From Nocardia grenadensis NBRC 108939 (GTDB lineage: Bacteria; Actinomycetota; Actinomycetes; Mycobacteriales; Mycobacteriaceae): DNA of 64,000 nt. The notes beneath the pieces are model-generated. The model had not been told where the DNA came from. It was given only the letters and a program-made list of their open reading frames with translations, and ran no database searches. The translations under genes were made by a program, and so were the position numbers. This document shows, piece after piece, positions 25,568 to 32,948 of the stretch; the stretch's first letter is position 1, and every line of letters begins with the position of its first letter. The DNA lies in NCBI RefSeq assembly GCF_001613445.1, contig NZ_BDCJ01000017.1:1-64000 (forward strand), written 5' to 3'.

Positions 25568-26448
25568 ATCGGCAGCGTCACCTCGGCGACGAAGCCGTCG
25601 CGGACCCAGCCGACGAACTGATCCCAGGCTCCGGTGACCAACGCCGCCCCCACCGCGACCAGCAGGATTCCGCCGACGATCTGAATCCGGCGGGAATTAC
25701 GCCGCAACCACCCCACACCGCGCAACGCGCTCGCCGACCCGAAGGCCAGAATCACGAACGGCAGGCCGAGGCCCAGGCAGTAGGCGACGATAAGGGCCAC
25801 GCCACGCACCGCGGTGGCGCCCTCGGTACCGGCGGCCACCGCCATCACGCCCGACAGCGTAGGACCCAAACACGGGGTCCAACCGAGCGCGAACACAGCG
25901 CCGAGTAGCGGGGCCCCAGCGATCCCGCCGAGCCGCCGGGGTTCCATCCGGGTATCGCGCTGCAATGCCGGGATGAGACCCAGAAACGCCAGACCCATCA
26001 CGATGGTGACCACGCCGCCCAAGCGCTGCAGCAGTTCCCGGTTCACATTGAGTGTCTGGATGAGACCGAAGACGGTGGCGGTGGCCAGCACGAACACCAC
26101 TGTGAAACCGGCGACGAACAGTCCCGCCGCGCCCGCGACCCGCAGCCGCCCCGAACCAGGGGCGGGCGCGGTCTCCGCCCCGGCGGGGGTTTCGGTGAGC
26201 ACCGCCGTGGCGGTACCACCGGCGGGCGCCGCGCTCCGGTTGCGCCGGGCCTGGTCCACAGTCGCCGGCGGCGCCTGCGCGCCGACCAAACCGGCCAGGT
26301 AGGACAGATACCCCGGCACCAGCGGCACCACGCACGGCGAAGCGAACGACACCAGACCGGCCAGCAGGCAGGCTCCGAGGGCGAGCAGCAACGGTCCGGT
26401 GGCCGCTGTCTGCTGAAACGATTCCCCCACTCCTGCCAACACCGTCAA
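25564..26448 (-). CDS. ccdA: Thiol-disulfide transporter CcdA
   Basis: 294-residue membrane protein with six helices, passing electrons from cytoplasmic thioredoxin to extracytoplasmic TlpA/ResA-like proteins. The first cysteine is in GLVSFASPCVVPLVPGYLS and the second in GWTPCLGPTLSG, both placed as in CcdA. An inserted Pro/Ala/Thr-rich loop of about 50 residues (around 65-115) is longer than in Bacillus. A TTG at 26448 overlaps the stop of the upstream 84-codon frame; a GTG two codons later is an alternative start. Confidence 0.92.
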   Translation of the reverse strand: MTVLAGVGESFQQTAATGPLLLALGACLLAGLVSFASPCVVPLVPGYLSYLAGLVGAQAPPATVDQARRNRSAAPAGGTATAVLTETPAGAETAPAPGSGRLRVAGAAGLFVAGFTVVFVLATATVFGLIQTLNVNRELLQRLGGVVTIVMGLAFLGLIPALQRDTRMEPRRLGGIAGAPLLGAVFALGWTPCLGPTLSGVMAVAAGTEGATAVRGVALIVAYCLGLGLPFVILAFGSASALRGVGWLRRNSRRIQIVGGILLVAVGAALVTGAWDQFVGWVRDGFVAEVTLPI

Positions 26449-26699
26449 CGCGAACTACGCTCCGATTCGCCTTCGGCGGTATTCACACGCCGCTCGTCAC
26501 CGCGCCCACCCGGCGCGGTCGAACCCCGGCCACCCGACGGGCGTGAACTCGACACCCGCCGATCACTGCCTGGCTGCTGGGTCGCGGGCTGTAGCTCCCA
26601 CGAACCGAGCGAGGACTTCACCAGTACTTCGGCCCGGACTCCGCGCGGTGGCCGGGTGGCCCCGTAGCGGCGTACGCCTCGGGATCGAAGACTTCTCAT
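26445..26699 (-). CDS. Small Arg/Ser-rich protein wedged between tlpA and ccdA
   Basis: 84 residues, basic and low-complexity: MRSLRSRGVRRYGATRPPR at the start, a more ordered VLVKSSLGSWELQPATQQPG in the middle, then Arg/Gly/Ser. No signal peptide, helix or known motif. The frame overlaps tlpA by four bases (ATGA) and ccdA by four (TTGA), exactly as translated members of this operon do. In M. tuberculosis, as far as I recall, tlpA- and ccdA-type genes adjoin with no such gene. Could also be a chance open frame bridging the two; low-complexity composition prevents certainty. Confidence 0.45.
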   Translation of the reverse strand: MRSLRSRGVRRYGATRPPRGVRAEVLVKSSLGSWELQPATQQPGSDRRVSSSRPSGGRGSTAPGGRGDERRVNTAEGESERSSR

Positions 26700-27316
26700 G
26701 ATGCTCCCTCCGCGGCGATGTTCTGCACCACCGGTAAAAGATCTTCTGTGAGTAGGGCGCGCAGGAAAACCGCCGCTACCCGGTGGTCCCGATCCAGTAC
26801 CAGAGTTGTGGGAATAACACTGGTCGGGAAATTTCCACCGAGCGCCAGCAGCGTGCGCATCGACGGGTCGTAGATCGACGGATAACCGACGTGGTTATCG
26901 ATGACGAAATCTCGTGCTTTGTCCTGTTGGAAATCACGGACATTGATCCCGAGGAAAGCGACCCCGAGATCTTTGGTCTGTTCGTAGACCTGTTCGAGCG
27001 CGGGGGCTTCACCGCGGCAGGGCCCACACCACTGCCCCCACAGATTGATGACCACCACCTGGCCCGGGAAATCCTCCACCGAAACGTTCTCCCCGGTATC
27101 GGACATCAGCTCCGGCCCCGCCAGCTTGCCGATCGTGCCACGCGCGGCCGGCGGATCGTAGAAGATATCGGTCTGCCCGCCCGGCGAGACGAATTCGAAG
27201 GTGCCGCCCGTGGCTACCGCATCGGTACCGGTCGAACACGCCGACGCGGTCAGGCACAGCAGTGCGGCGAGCGCCGGCAACAGCCGGAAACGGAAAGCCG
27301 CGGCACCTTTTCTCAT
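26696..27316 (-). CDS. TlpA/ResA-type thiol-disulfide lipoprotein
   Basis: 206 residues. A lipoprotein signal (LLPALAALLCLTASAC) puts Cys27 as the lipidated residue, then a thioredoxin fold with active site WGQWCGPCRGE and cis-proline segment TSVIPTTLVLD. It should reduce apocytochrome c heme-binding cysteines outside the membrane, using electrons from CcdA, and corresponds to mycobacterial Rv0526. Its ATG lies in the last of three near-identical 22-base repeats and overlaps the stop of a tiny upstream frame, so its translation may depend on that leader. Confidence 0.92.
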   Translation of the reverse strand: MRKGAAAFRFRLLPALAALLCLTASACSTGTDAVATGGTFEFVSPGGQTDIFYDPPAARGTIGKLAGPELMSDTGENVSVEDFPGQVVVINLWGQWCGPCRGEAPALEQVYEQTKDLGVAFLGINVRDFQQDKARDFVIDNHVGYPSIYDPSMRTLLALGGNFPTSVIPTTLVLDRDHRVAAVFLRALLTEDLLPVVQNIAAEGAS

Positions 27317-27379
27317 GCGCTCTGCCTTCTGGTTCTCATGCGCTCTGCCTTCTGGCTTCTCATGCGCTCTGCCTTCTGG
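27311..27379 (-). repeat. Three tandem copies of the tlpA start region, forming a leader frame
   Basis: Copies of a 22-mer at 27311-27332, 27334-27355 and 27358-27379, spaced 23 and 24 bases. Each contains AGAAGGCAGAGCGCATGAG on the minus strand, that is a purine-rich ribosome-site-like stretch plus ATG. The ATGs of the two upstream copies (27363 and 27339) share one frame, which reads MRSQKAERMRTRRQSA and stops at a TGA overlapping the tlpA ATG. Confidence 0.8.
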
Positions 27380-27437
27380 CGCACGACCGGGCGCCCTGCG
27401 TGGTTACGCTGCGCTACCGCCTCCGGGCGCTGACCGT

Positions 27438-28232
27438 TCATGCGCCGTGCACCGTCGGGTCCGAACCGCCCGCGGGCTCCGAGTAGACGATATCGACGAG
27501 GGTGTCGCCCCGGTACACCAGCGAGGTGAGCGAGGCCAGGCCGCACTGCCGGGCGCGCGGATCGTGCCAGAGGCGCTGGCCCTGCAGGAACCGGCGCAGC
27601 GTCCACACCGGCAACTGATGGGAGACCAGCACCGCCTCGCGACCCGCCGACTCCACCCGGGCCTTGTTCACCGCGGCCAGCATGCGGTGCGCGATCTGCA
27701 GGTAGGGCTCGCCCCAGGAGGGGGTGAACGGGTCGCGCAGTTTCCACCAGTGCCGGGGCTTGCGCAGGGCACCGTCGCCGACCGACACCCGCAGCCCCTC
27801 GAAGGTGTTACCGGCCTCGATGAGGTTCTCGTCGGTGCGCACGATCAGCCCGTGCCGACCCGCGATGGGTTCGGCGGTCTCCTGCGCGCGCTGCAGCGGT
27901 GACGCGATGACCAGGGCGATATCGTGATCGGCCAGCGCCCGTGCGACCGCGCCGGCCTGCGCCCGCCCGGTCACCGACAGACCGAAACCGGGCAGCCTGC
28001 CGTAGAGGATCCCGCGCGGATTGTGCACTTCGCCGTGCCGCAGCACGTGGACGATGGTTTCGACCGATTCGGCATCGGCGGCACCGGTCGACGGCGCGGC
28101 GGCGGCCACCTCACCCGGCGGGCCGGCATCGGTGCCGGTCTCCGCTGGGGGGACGGTCGCGCCGGCGCTGGAGATCGGGTCGTCCCGGTCTGCCGGGGCG
28201 GCGGATACGCGCTCGGGGTCGGGCTTGCTCAC
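27438..28232 (-). CDS. Histidine phosphatase family protein
   Basis: 264 residues of the phosphoglycerate-mutase superfamily. The catalytic motif is IVHVLRHGEVHNP near residue 60, the second Arg is in SPLQRAQETAEP, and the second catalytic His is in AVLVSHQLPVW. The first 55 residues are Ala/Pro/Gly-rich and look disordered. In position it matches mycobacterial Rv0525 between hemL and the thioredoxin-like gene; substrate unknown, and a role in heme or cytochrome synthesis is suggested only by this conserved place. GTG start at 28232 overlaps the hemL stop by four bases. Confidence 0.88.
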   Translation of the reverse strand: MSKPDPERVSAAPADRDDPISSAGATVPPAETGTDAGPPGEVAAAAPSTGAADAESVETIVHVLRHGEVHNPRGILYGRLPGFGLSVTGRAQAGAVARALADHDIALVIASPLQRAQETAEPIAGRHGLIVRTDENLIEAGNTFEGLRVSVGDGALRKPRHWWKLRDPFTPSWGEPYLQIAHRMLAAVNKARVESAGREAVLVSHQLPVWTLRRFLQGQRLWHDPRARQCGLASLTSLVYRGDTLVDIVYSEPAGGSDPTVHGA

Positions 28233-29563
28233 GCGCGCTTTCCTTCGGGTGTGGCGCTCGCGGCCGCTTCGGCGGCGGCGGGCAGGGCTGCGGCGATTCG
28301 ATCGAACGCGGCGTCGTCGAGCGCGGCCGAGACGAACCAGGCCTCGAACGCGCTGGGCGGCGCGTACACCCCGCCGTCGAGCAATGCGTGGAAGAAGCCC
28401 GGATAACGCCAGGTCGCGCTCGCCTTGGCGGCGGCGTAGTCGAGTACCGGTTCATCGGCGAAGAACACGCTGACCATATTGCCCGCGAACTGCACCCGGT
28501 GCGGGACCCCCGCGCCGGTGAGGGCATCGGTGAGCAGAATCCCGAGCCGTTCGCTGTTGCGGTCCAGCGTGGCGTACACCGCGTCGTCGGCGGCGCGCAG
28601 GGTCGCGAGCCCGGCCGCCACGGCCACCGGGTTCCCCGACAGGGTGCCCGCCTGATAAACGGGGCCCAGCGGGGCCAGCCGGTCCATCACCTCGGCCCGG
28701 CCGCCGAACGCGGCCGCGGGCAGCCCGCCGCTCATCACCTTGCCGAAGGTGTAGAGGTCGGCGGCCACCGGATCGAGTCCGTACCAGCCGGCCGCGCTCA
28801 CCCGGAAACCGGTCATCACCTCGTCCATGATGAGCAGCGCCCCGTGATCGGAGGTGATCCGGCGCAGCCCGGCATTGAAATCGGGCAGCGGCGCCACCGC
28901 GCCCATGTTCCCGGCGGCGGCCTCGGTGATCACCGCGGCGATCTCGCCCGCGTTCGCCTCGAAGGCGGCGCGCACGGCGTCCAGATCGTTGTACGGCACC
29001 ACGATGGTGTCGGCGGCCTGCGCCCCGGTGACACCGGGCGAGGTCGGCAAGGCGAATGTCGCGACGCCGGAACCGGCTTCGGCCAGCAGCGCATCGACGT
29101 GACCGTGATAACAACCGGCGAATTTGATGATCTTGGTGCGCCCGGTGTACCCACGCGCCAGCCGGACCGCGCTCATGGTCGCCTCGGTCCCGGAATTCAC
29201 CAGCCGCACCTTCTGCACCGGAGCGACCCGCTCGACGATGAGTTCGGCCAGTTCCACCTCGCCCGGTGTCGGCGCCCCGAAGGACAACCCCGAGCCGGCG
29301 ACCTCGCGGACCGCCTCGACCACCGCCGGATGAGCGTGCCCGAGGATCATCGGCCCCCACGAGCACACCAGGTCGACGTAATCGTTACCGTCGGCGTCGG
29401 TCAGCCGGCAGCCCCGGGCGGATGTGATGAACCTCGGCGTGCCGCCCACCGAGCCGAAGGCACGCACCGGGGAATTGACACCACCGGGAACAACCGCTTC
29501 GGCTCGCTGGAAAAGCTGACTGGAGGTCGGCACCGCCGTACCGGCCACGCGCAGAGAACTCAC
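28229..29563 (-). CDS. hemL: Glutamate-1-semialdehyde 2,1-aminomutase
   Basis: PLP enzyme making 5-aminolevulinate from glutamate-1-semialdehyde, the step after HemA. Family marks: VPGGVNSPVRAFGSVGGTP at the start, AGCYHGHVDALLAEAGSG, LLIMDEVMTGFR, and YTFGKVMSGGLPAAAFGG with the cofactor Lys. Family length is about 430-450. The start is uncertain: GTG at 29563 (444 residues) has GGAGG only two bases away; GTG at 29548 is too far from it; an ATG at 29614 has no ribosome site. First gene of the pgm-tlpA-ccdA-resB-ccsB operon. Confidence 0.93.
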   Translation of the reverse strand: MSSLRVAGTAVPTSSQLFQRAEAVVPGGVNSPVRAFGSVGGTPRFITSARGCRLTDADGNDYVDLVCSWGPMILGHAHPAVVEAVREVAGSGLSFGAPTPGEVELAELIVERVAPVQKVRLVNSGTEATMSAVRLARGYTGRTKIIKFAGCYHGHVDALLAEAGSGVATFALPTSPGVTGAQAADTIVVPYNDLDAVRAAFEANAGEIAAVITEAAAGNMGAVAPLPDFNAGLRRITSDHGALLIMDEVMTGFRVSAAGWYGLDPVAADLYTFGKVMSGGLPAAAFGGRAEVMDRLAPLGPVYQAGTLSGNPVAVAAGLATLRAADDAVYATLDRNSERLGILLTDALTGAGVPHRVQFAGNMVSVFFADEPVLDYAAAKASATWRYPGFFHALLDGGVYAPPSAFEAWFVSAALDDAAFDRIAAALPAAAEAAASATPEGKRA

Positions 29564-29733
29564 GGCCTCCAGTTTGGCAGCCGCCTCCGGCGGCGTCGAC
29601 GACAGGGTGCGCATACGTGACATACACCGCCACGGCGACACCGGCAAAGCCAAATACAGCCGGGTCCGGATTCGAGTGCGTAGTCTCTGTCTGCATCGGA
29701 ACTAACAGTGGATCACCGGCCGGGGAGGTCGTT

Positions 29734-30129
29734 TTGCGAATTGCCAGGAGTACTGCGGCTCTTTCTCTGGTCTCGGTCGCCCTCGGAGCCCTGGCCACCG
29801 GACTCGGCGCGGGTACGGCGGCGGCCGCCGTACCGGTCGTGGACCCCGACAACGCGCGCGCCGGATTCCGGCTGAACCAGCCCGAAACCGCGGCGCTGGC
29901 CGCAGGCCCGATCCCGGCCCTGGTCGACCACGTGGTCCCGCCCTCCCAGATCGGTGCCGGTCTCGACAGCGACACCCGCCTCTACCGCGACGAGAACGGT
30001 GGCGTCCACGCCTCACTGCGCCAGGTGATCCTGGAATCGGCCGACAACGGTGGTTCGGTACTGGTGTTCTTCCACGTCCCCGGCGCACCGCACGGCCGAG
30101 TGTTCGATATCTACCAGCAGTGGCGCTGA
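29734..30129 (+). CDS. Secreted hypothetical protein
   Basis: 131 residues with a Sec signal peptide (LRIARSTAALSLVSVALGALATG, cleavage around AAAAVP) and a small mature domain: NARAGFRLNQPETAALAAG, LVDHVVPPSQIGAGL, DTRLYRDENGGVHASL and VFDIYQQWR. No cysteines in the mature part. The TTG at 29734 follows a strong GGGGAGG ribosome site five bases upstream; the longer frame from 29617 overlaps the hemL promoter region. Not recognised. Divergent from hemL across about 170 bases. Confidence 0.7.
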   Translation: MRIARSTAALSLVSVALGALATGLGAGTAAAAVPVVDPDNARAGFRLNQPETAALAAGPIPALVDHVVPPSQIGAGLDSDTRLYRDENGGVHASLRQVILESADNGGSVLVFFHVPGAPHGRVFDIYQQWR

Positions 30130-30138
30130 CCGGCCGGT

Positions 30139-30387
30139 TCAGGCCCGCCGCGGCGCCCGGACCAGCCGGGCGACGGCATCGATGACGGCGCTACCGGCAC
30201 CCGCCACCAGCAGCATCGCCAGAAACAACCACGGCCCCGCGTACCGGGTCGCGGTGTAGGCCGGCACGTCTCCGGTCGCCGGGAAATCGGTGTTCTGGAC
30301 GCCCAGGTTCCAGCAGAGCGCGGCCGCCGCCAGCGCGAGAACCGCCAGCAGGATATCGGCAGCCGGTAGGACGAGCGAACGGTTCAC
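30139..30387 (-). CDS. Small two-helix membrane protein
   Basis: 82 residues with hydrophobic helices at about 8-27 (PAADILLAVLALAAAALCW) and 52-70 (GPWLFLAMLLVAGAGSAV), joined by a polar loop with YTATRYAGPW. No family recognised. It lies just downstream of the 171-residue membrane protein gene on the same strand (63-base gap) and is convergent with the secreted-protein gene. Confidence 0.6.
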   Translation of the reverse strand: MNRSLVLPAADILLAVLALAAAALCWNLGVQNTDFPATGDVPAYTATRYAGPWLFLAMLLVAGAGSAVIDAVARLVRAPRRA

Positions 30388-30450
30388 AGGTCTCCTCGGG
30401 TCGGCGGCTGGGACGCGATCACCCGATCGTGCCCGCGCGCGACCCGATAA

Positions 30451-30966
30451 TCAATCGTCGCGACCGGGATCCGGCGCGCGATTCTCCTCGACGGAAGGCG
30501 CGCCCACCACCCGGGTCAGCGCCGACCGCAGCGCGCGATGATCCTTGGCCCAGGTGCGCACAAGTTCGCCGTCGGTGCGGCGCAACCCGATCGCGGTACG
30601 CCGCCGCGGGATCCCGGTCAATTCGCCGAGCGCCCGGCCGCTCTCCCAGGGTTCGTCGGCATCCACCGGCAGCACCGCGGCGATGGACCGGACCGGTGTC
30701 GTCTCGGCGCCGTTGCGCAGAAACCCGTCGGTGAGTTCGACGCCGACATGGGTGCGTGCGGCATACACCTGCAATACCGCGAACCCACCGATCAGCACGG
30801 CGCAGAAGATGAGGGCGAACCAGTGCGGTGTGACACCCACCGCGATCTCCACGGCCAGCAGTAGCGCACACACCAGCGGGCCGTACGCGACCGCCCGCCA
30901 GCGGGCTCCGGGCTCGGAGAAAAGAACCGCCCCGGCCTCCGGGGCGGTATCCACTCGATCAGGCAT
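30451..30966 (-). CDS. Two-helix membrane protein with a C-terminal PH-like domain (DUF3093-like)
   Basis: 171 residues. After a short cytoplasmic start, helices PLVCALLLAVEIAVGV and FALIFCAVLIGGFAVLQV, then a beta-rich domain (HVGVELTDGFLRNG, RTAIGLRRTDGELVRTW) of the PH-like shape seen in DUF3093 proteins. Family assignment is by overall pattern from memory and moderate; it probably corresponds to mycobacterial Rv0531, which also lies near hemL and the ccs genes. ATG at 30966. Function unknown. Confidence 0.65.
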   Translation of the reverse strand: MPDRVDTAPEAGAVLFSEPGARWRAVAYGPLVCALLLAVEIAVGVTPHWFALIFCAVLIGGFAVLQVYAARTHVGVELTDGFLRNGAETTPVRSIAAVLPVDADEPWESGRALGELTGIPRRRTAIGLRRTDGELVRTWAKDHRALRSALTRVVGAPSVEENRAPDPGRDD

Positions 30967-30999
30967 GGGTGAACCGGCCGGAAACCAGGGCCACCCGTA

Positions 31000-31119
31000 T
31001 CAGCCGATAACGCCGGGGATCAGCAGAACCGCGACGGTGAGAACCCCGAACAGGACCAGAAGAGTCAGTACGAGCATATCCCGCCGAATACTCTGTGGCT
31101 GTTGGATCACCACTCGCAT
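31000..31119 (-). CDS. 39-residue single-pass membrane microprotein
   Basis: A very short gene. It starts MRVVIQQPQSIRRDM, followed by one membrane helix LVLTLLVLFGVLTVAVLLIP and a GVIG end. A GGAGG ribosome site lies five bases from the ATG at 31119; an adjoining ATG at 31122 would add one Met. It sits 33 bases upstream of the DUF3093-like gene on the same strand, so it may head that small membrane-protein operon (31119 to 30139). Function unknown; such single-helix proteins often regulate membrane complexes. Confidence 0.6.
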   Translation of the reverse strand: MRVVIQQPQSIRRDMLVLTLLVLFGVLTVAVLLIPGVIG

Positions 31120-31316
31120 CATTGCCTCCGATCCCCGGACGGTCAGGTCTCCGTCCTACTGACCGGGTACCCGAGGCCGCCGGTTGGCATGTCCTCTGTG
31201 ACAGCCCTCACCATACATGGCGGAATACCGGGAACAAACTCCACGTTCGTTATCTGAATCGGCCACCGACCAGGCGTGGATAACGATGCCCAGGTCAGCG
31301 ATCCGGGTTTCGGTTA

Positions 31317-31820
31317 TCAGCGATTTCCGGGCGCGCCGGGTCCACGCGGCGGCAGGAACCATTTCGCCGCTTCCGGGCGCTGGCAGAGGAAGATCGCCCC
31401 GCCGGCCAGTACCGCCTGCACGATGGACGCCGCCCCGGACAGCACCGGCCAGATACCCTCCACCACGCCGATGGAGAACAGCGCGATCACCCCGGAGACC
31501 ACCAACCAGACCCCGGCGAAGGTGAGCAGGGTCCGCGCCCACACCTTCCCTCTGCCGAGCTGATGCACGACCAGCACACCCAGCGCGGCGACCGCCAGGC
31601 CCAGAATCACGCCCAGCACCGCCCCCACCGTGACCAGCAGGTCGACCATGGCCGGTGTGATCTGCGGGTCCGCCGCTTGCATACGTTCCCGGAAATCCGC
31701 GCTGAACCGCTCGCGGTTCGTCAGGGTGTCGGCCAGGGATACGAACAGCCGGCCCACACCCAGACCGATTACGCCCCACCACAGTTGCCGCGCGGTGACA
31801 ATATCCACCGGCGGAGTCAT
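31317..31820 (-). CDS. Four-helix membrane protein coupled to hemB
   Basis: 167 residues with four hydrophobic helices (LWWGVIGLGVGRLFVSLAD, VTVGAVLGVILGLAVAAL, LTFAGVWLVVSGVIAL and ASIVQAVLAGGAIFLCQ) and a short C-terminal tail. Its ATG overlaps the hemB stop by four bases, and it corresponds in place to mycobacterial Rv0513. The conserved coupling hints at a link to heme supply, but no motif supports a function. A gap of 194 bases on its 3' side holds nothing I can identify. Confidence 0.75.
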   Translation of the reverse strand: MTPPVDIVTARQLWWGVIGLGVGRLFVSLADTLTNRERFSADFRERMQAADPQITPAMVDLLVTVGAVLGVILGLAVAALGVLVVHQLGRGKVWARTLLTFAGVWLVVSGVIALFSIGVVEGIWPVLSGAASIVQAVLAGGAIFLCQRPEAAKWFLPPRGPGAPGNR

Positions 31821-32794
31821 GACAGCCAGAGCGCCGCCTCCGTCGCCCAATAGGTGAGCACGATATCCGCGCCCGCGCGCCGGATACCGGTCAGCGATTC
31901 CAGCACGGCGCCGCGGCGATCGATCCACCCGCGTTCGGCCGCCGCCGTGATCATCGAATACTCCCCGGAGATCTGATACGCCGCTACGGGAACCGGGGAG
32001 CGGTCGGCCACCTCGCGCAGAATATCCAGGTACGACATGGCCGGTTTCACCATGACGATATCGGCGCCCTGCTCCAGATCCAGCTCCAGCTCCCGGATCG
32101 ACTCCCGGCGGTTGGCCGCGTCCTGCTGATAGGTCCGGCGATCGCCCTGCAGCGACGACGCCACCGCCTCCCGGAAGGGGCCGTAGAACGCCGACGCGTA
32201 CTTGGCCGCATAGGCGAGGATCGCGGTATCGGTCCGGCCCGCCTCGTCCAGCCCGTCGCGGATCGCGCCGACCTGACCGTCCATCATCCCGCTCGTACCG
32301 AGCAGATCAGCACCCGCCTCGGCCTGCGCCAGCGCCATCTCCACGTACCGCCGCACCGTGGCATCGTTGTCGACCGCGCCCGAGCCGTCCAGCACCCCGC
32401 AATGGCCGTGATCGGTGAACTCGTCGAGACAGGTATCGGCCATGACCACGGTGGCATCCCCCACCTCGGCGGCCAGCGCCCGCAACCCCCGGTTCAAGAT
32501 GCCCTCCGGATCGGTCGCGCCGCTCCCCACCGGATCCTTGTCCTCCGGCTTCGGCACCCCGAACAACATCAAACCACCCACCCCGGCGGCGACGGCCTCG
32601 GCGGCGGCCGCGCGCAGGGAATCCAGCGAATGCTGGAACACCCCGGGCATCGAACCGATCTCCCGGGGCTCGGACAACCCATCCGCCACGAACATCGGCA
32701 ACACCAGATGCCGCGGCTCCAGACTGGTCTCGGCCACCAGCCGCCGCAACGCCGGCGTACGCCGCAGGCGCCGCGGACGCTCGATACCGCTCAT
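31817..32794 (-). CDS. hemB: Delta-aminolevulinic acid dehydratase (porphobilinogen synthase)
   Basis: 325-residue enzyme condensing two aminolevulinates to porphobilinogen. Schiff-base lysines lie in AYAAKYASAFYGPF and VMVKPAMSYLD. The metal loop reads DTCLDEFTDHGHCG: the Cys-X-Cys of zinc-type enzymes has Asp in second place, as in Mg-dependent types. Start ATG at 32794 (MSGIERPRRLRRTPALRRL) with GGGAGG upstream. It lies 154 bases after hemD on the same strand, with a small TGAAAAG inverted repeat in that gap. Confidence 0.95.
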   Translation of the reverse strand: MSGIERPRRLRRTPALRRLVAETSLEPRHLVLPMFVADGLSEPREIGSMPGVFQHSLDSLRAAAAEAVAAGVGGLMLFGVPKPEDKDPVGSGATDPEGILNRGLRALAAEVGDATVVMADTCLDEFTDHGHCGVLDGSGAVDNDATVRRYVEMALAQAEAGADLLGTSGMMDGQVGAIRDGLDEAGRTDTAILAYAAKYASAFYGPFREAVASSLQGDRRTYQQDAANRRESIRELELDLEQGADIVMVKPAMSYLDILREVADRSPVPVAAYQISGEYSMITAAAERGWIDRRGAVLESLTGIRRAGADIVLTYWATEAALWLS

Positions 32795-32948
32795 GGGAGG
32801 AAGTCTAGGGGTGCCGGTTGCAGCGGGTTCGACGCCCCTCTTACCAGGCCCTGAAAAGGTCGAGGCTTTTCACCGAGCCACCCACGCTCGGAGCACCAGC
32901 CGTGACCACGCAACGTCGTCCACGCGTAGGCGATCCGAGCGTCGACAA

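Noticed and set aside
23870..25621. 583-codon plus-strand frame opposite resB
   Set aside because: His/Arg/Gln-rich shadow; resB is unmistakable on the other strand.
27941..29620. 559-codon plus-strand frame opposite hemL
   Set aside because: Shadow frame of hemL and the phosphatase gene; no recognisable motif.
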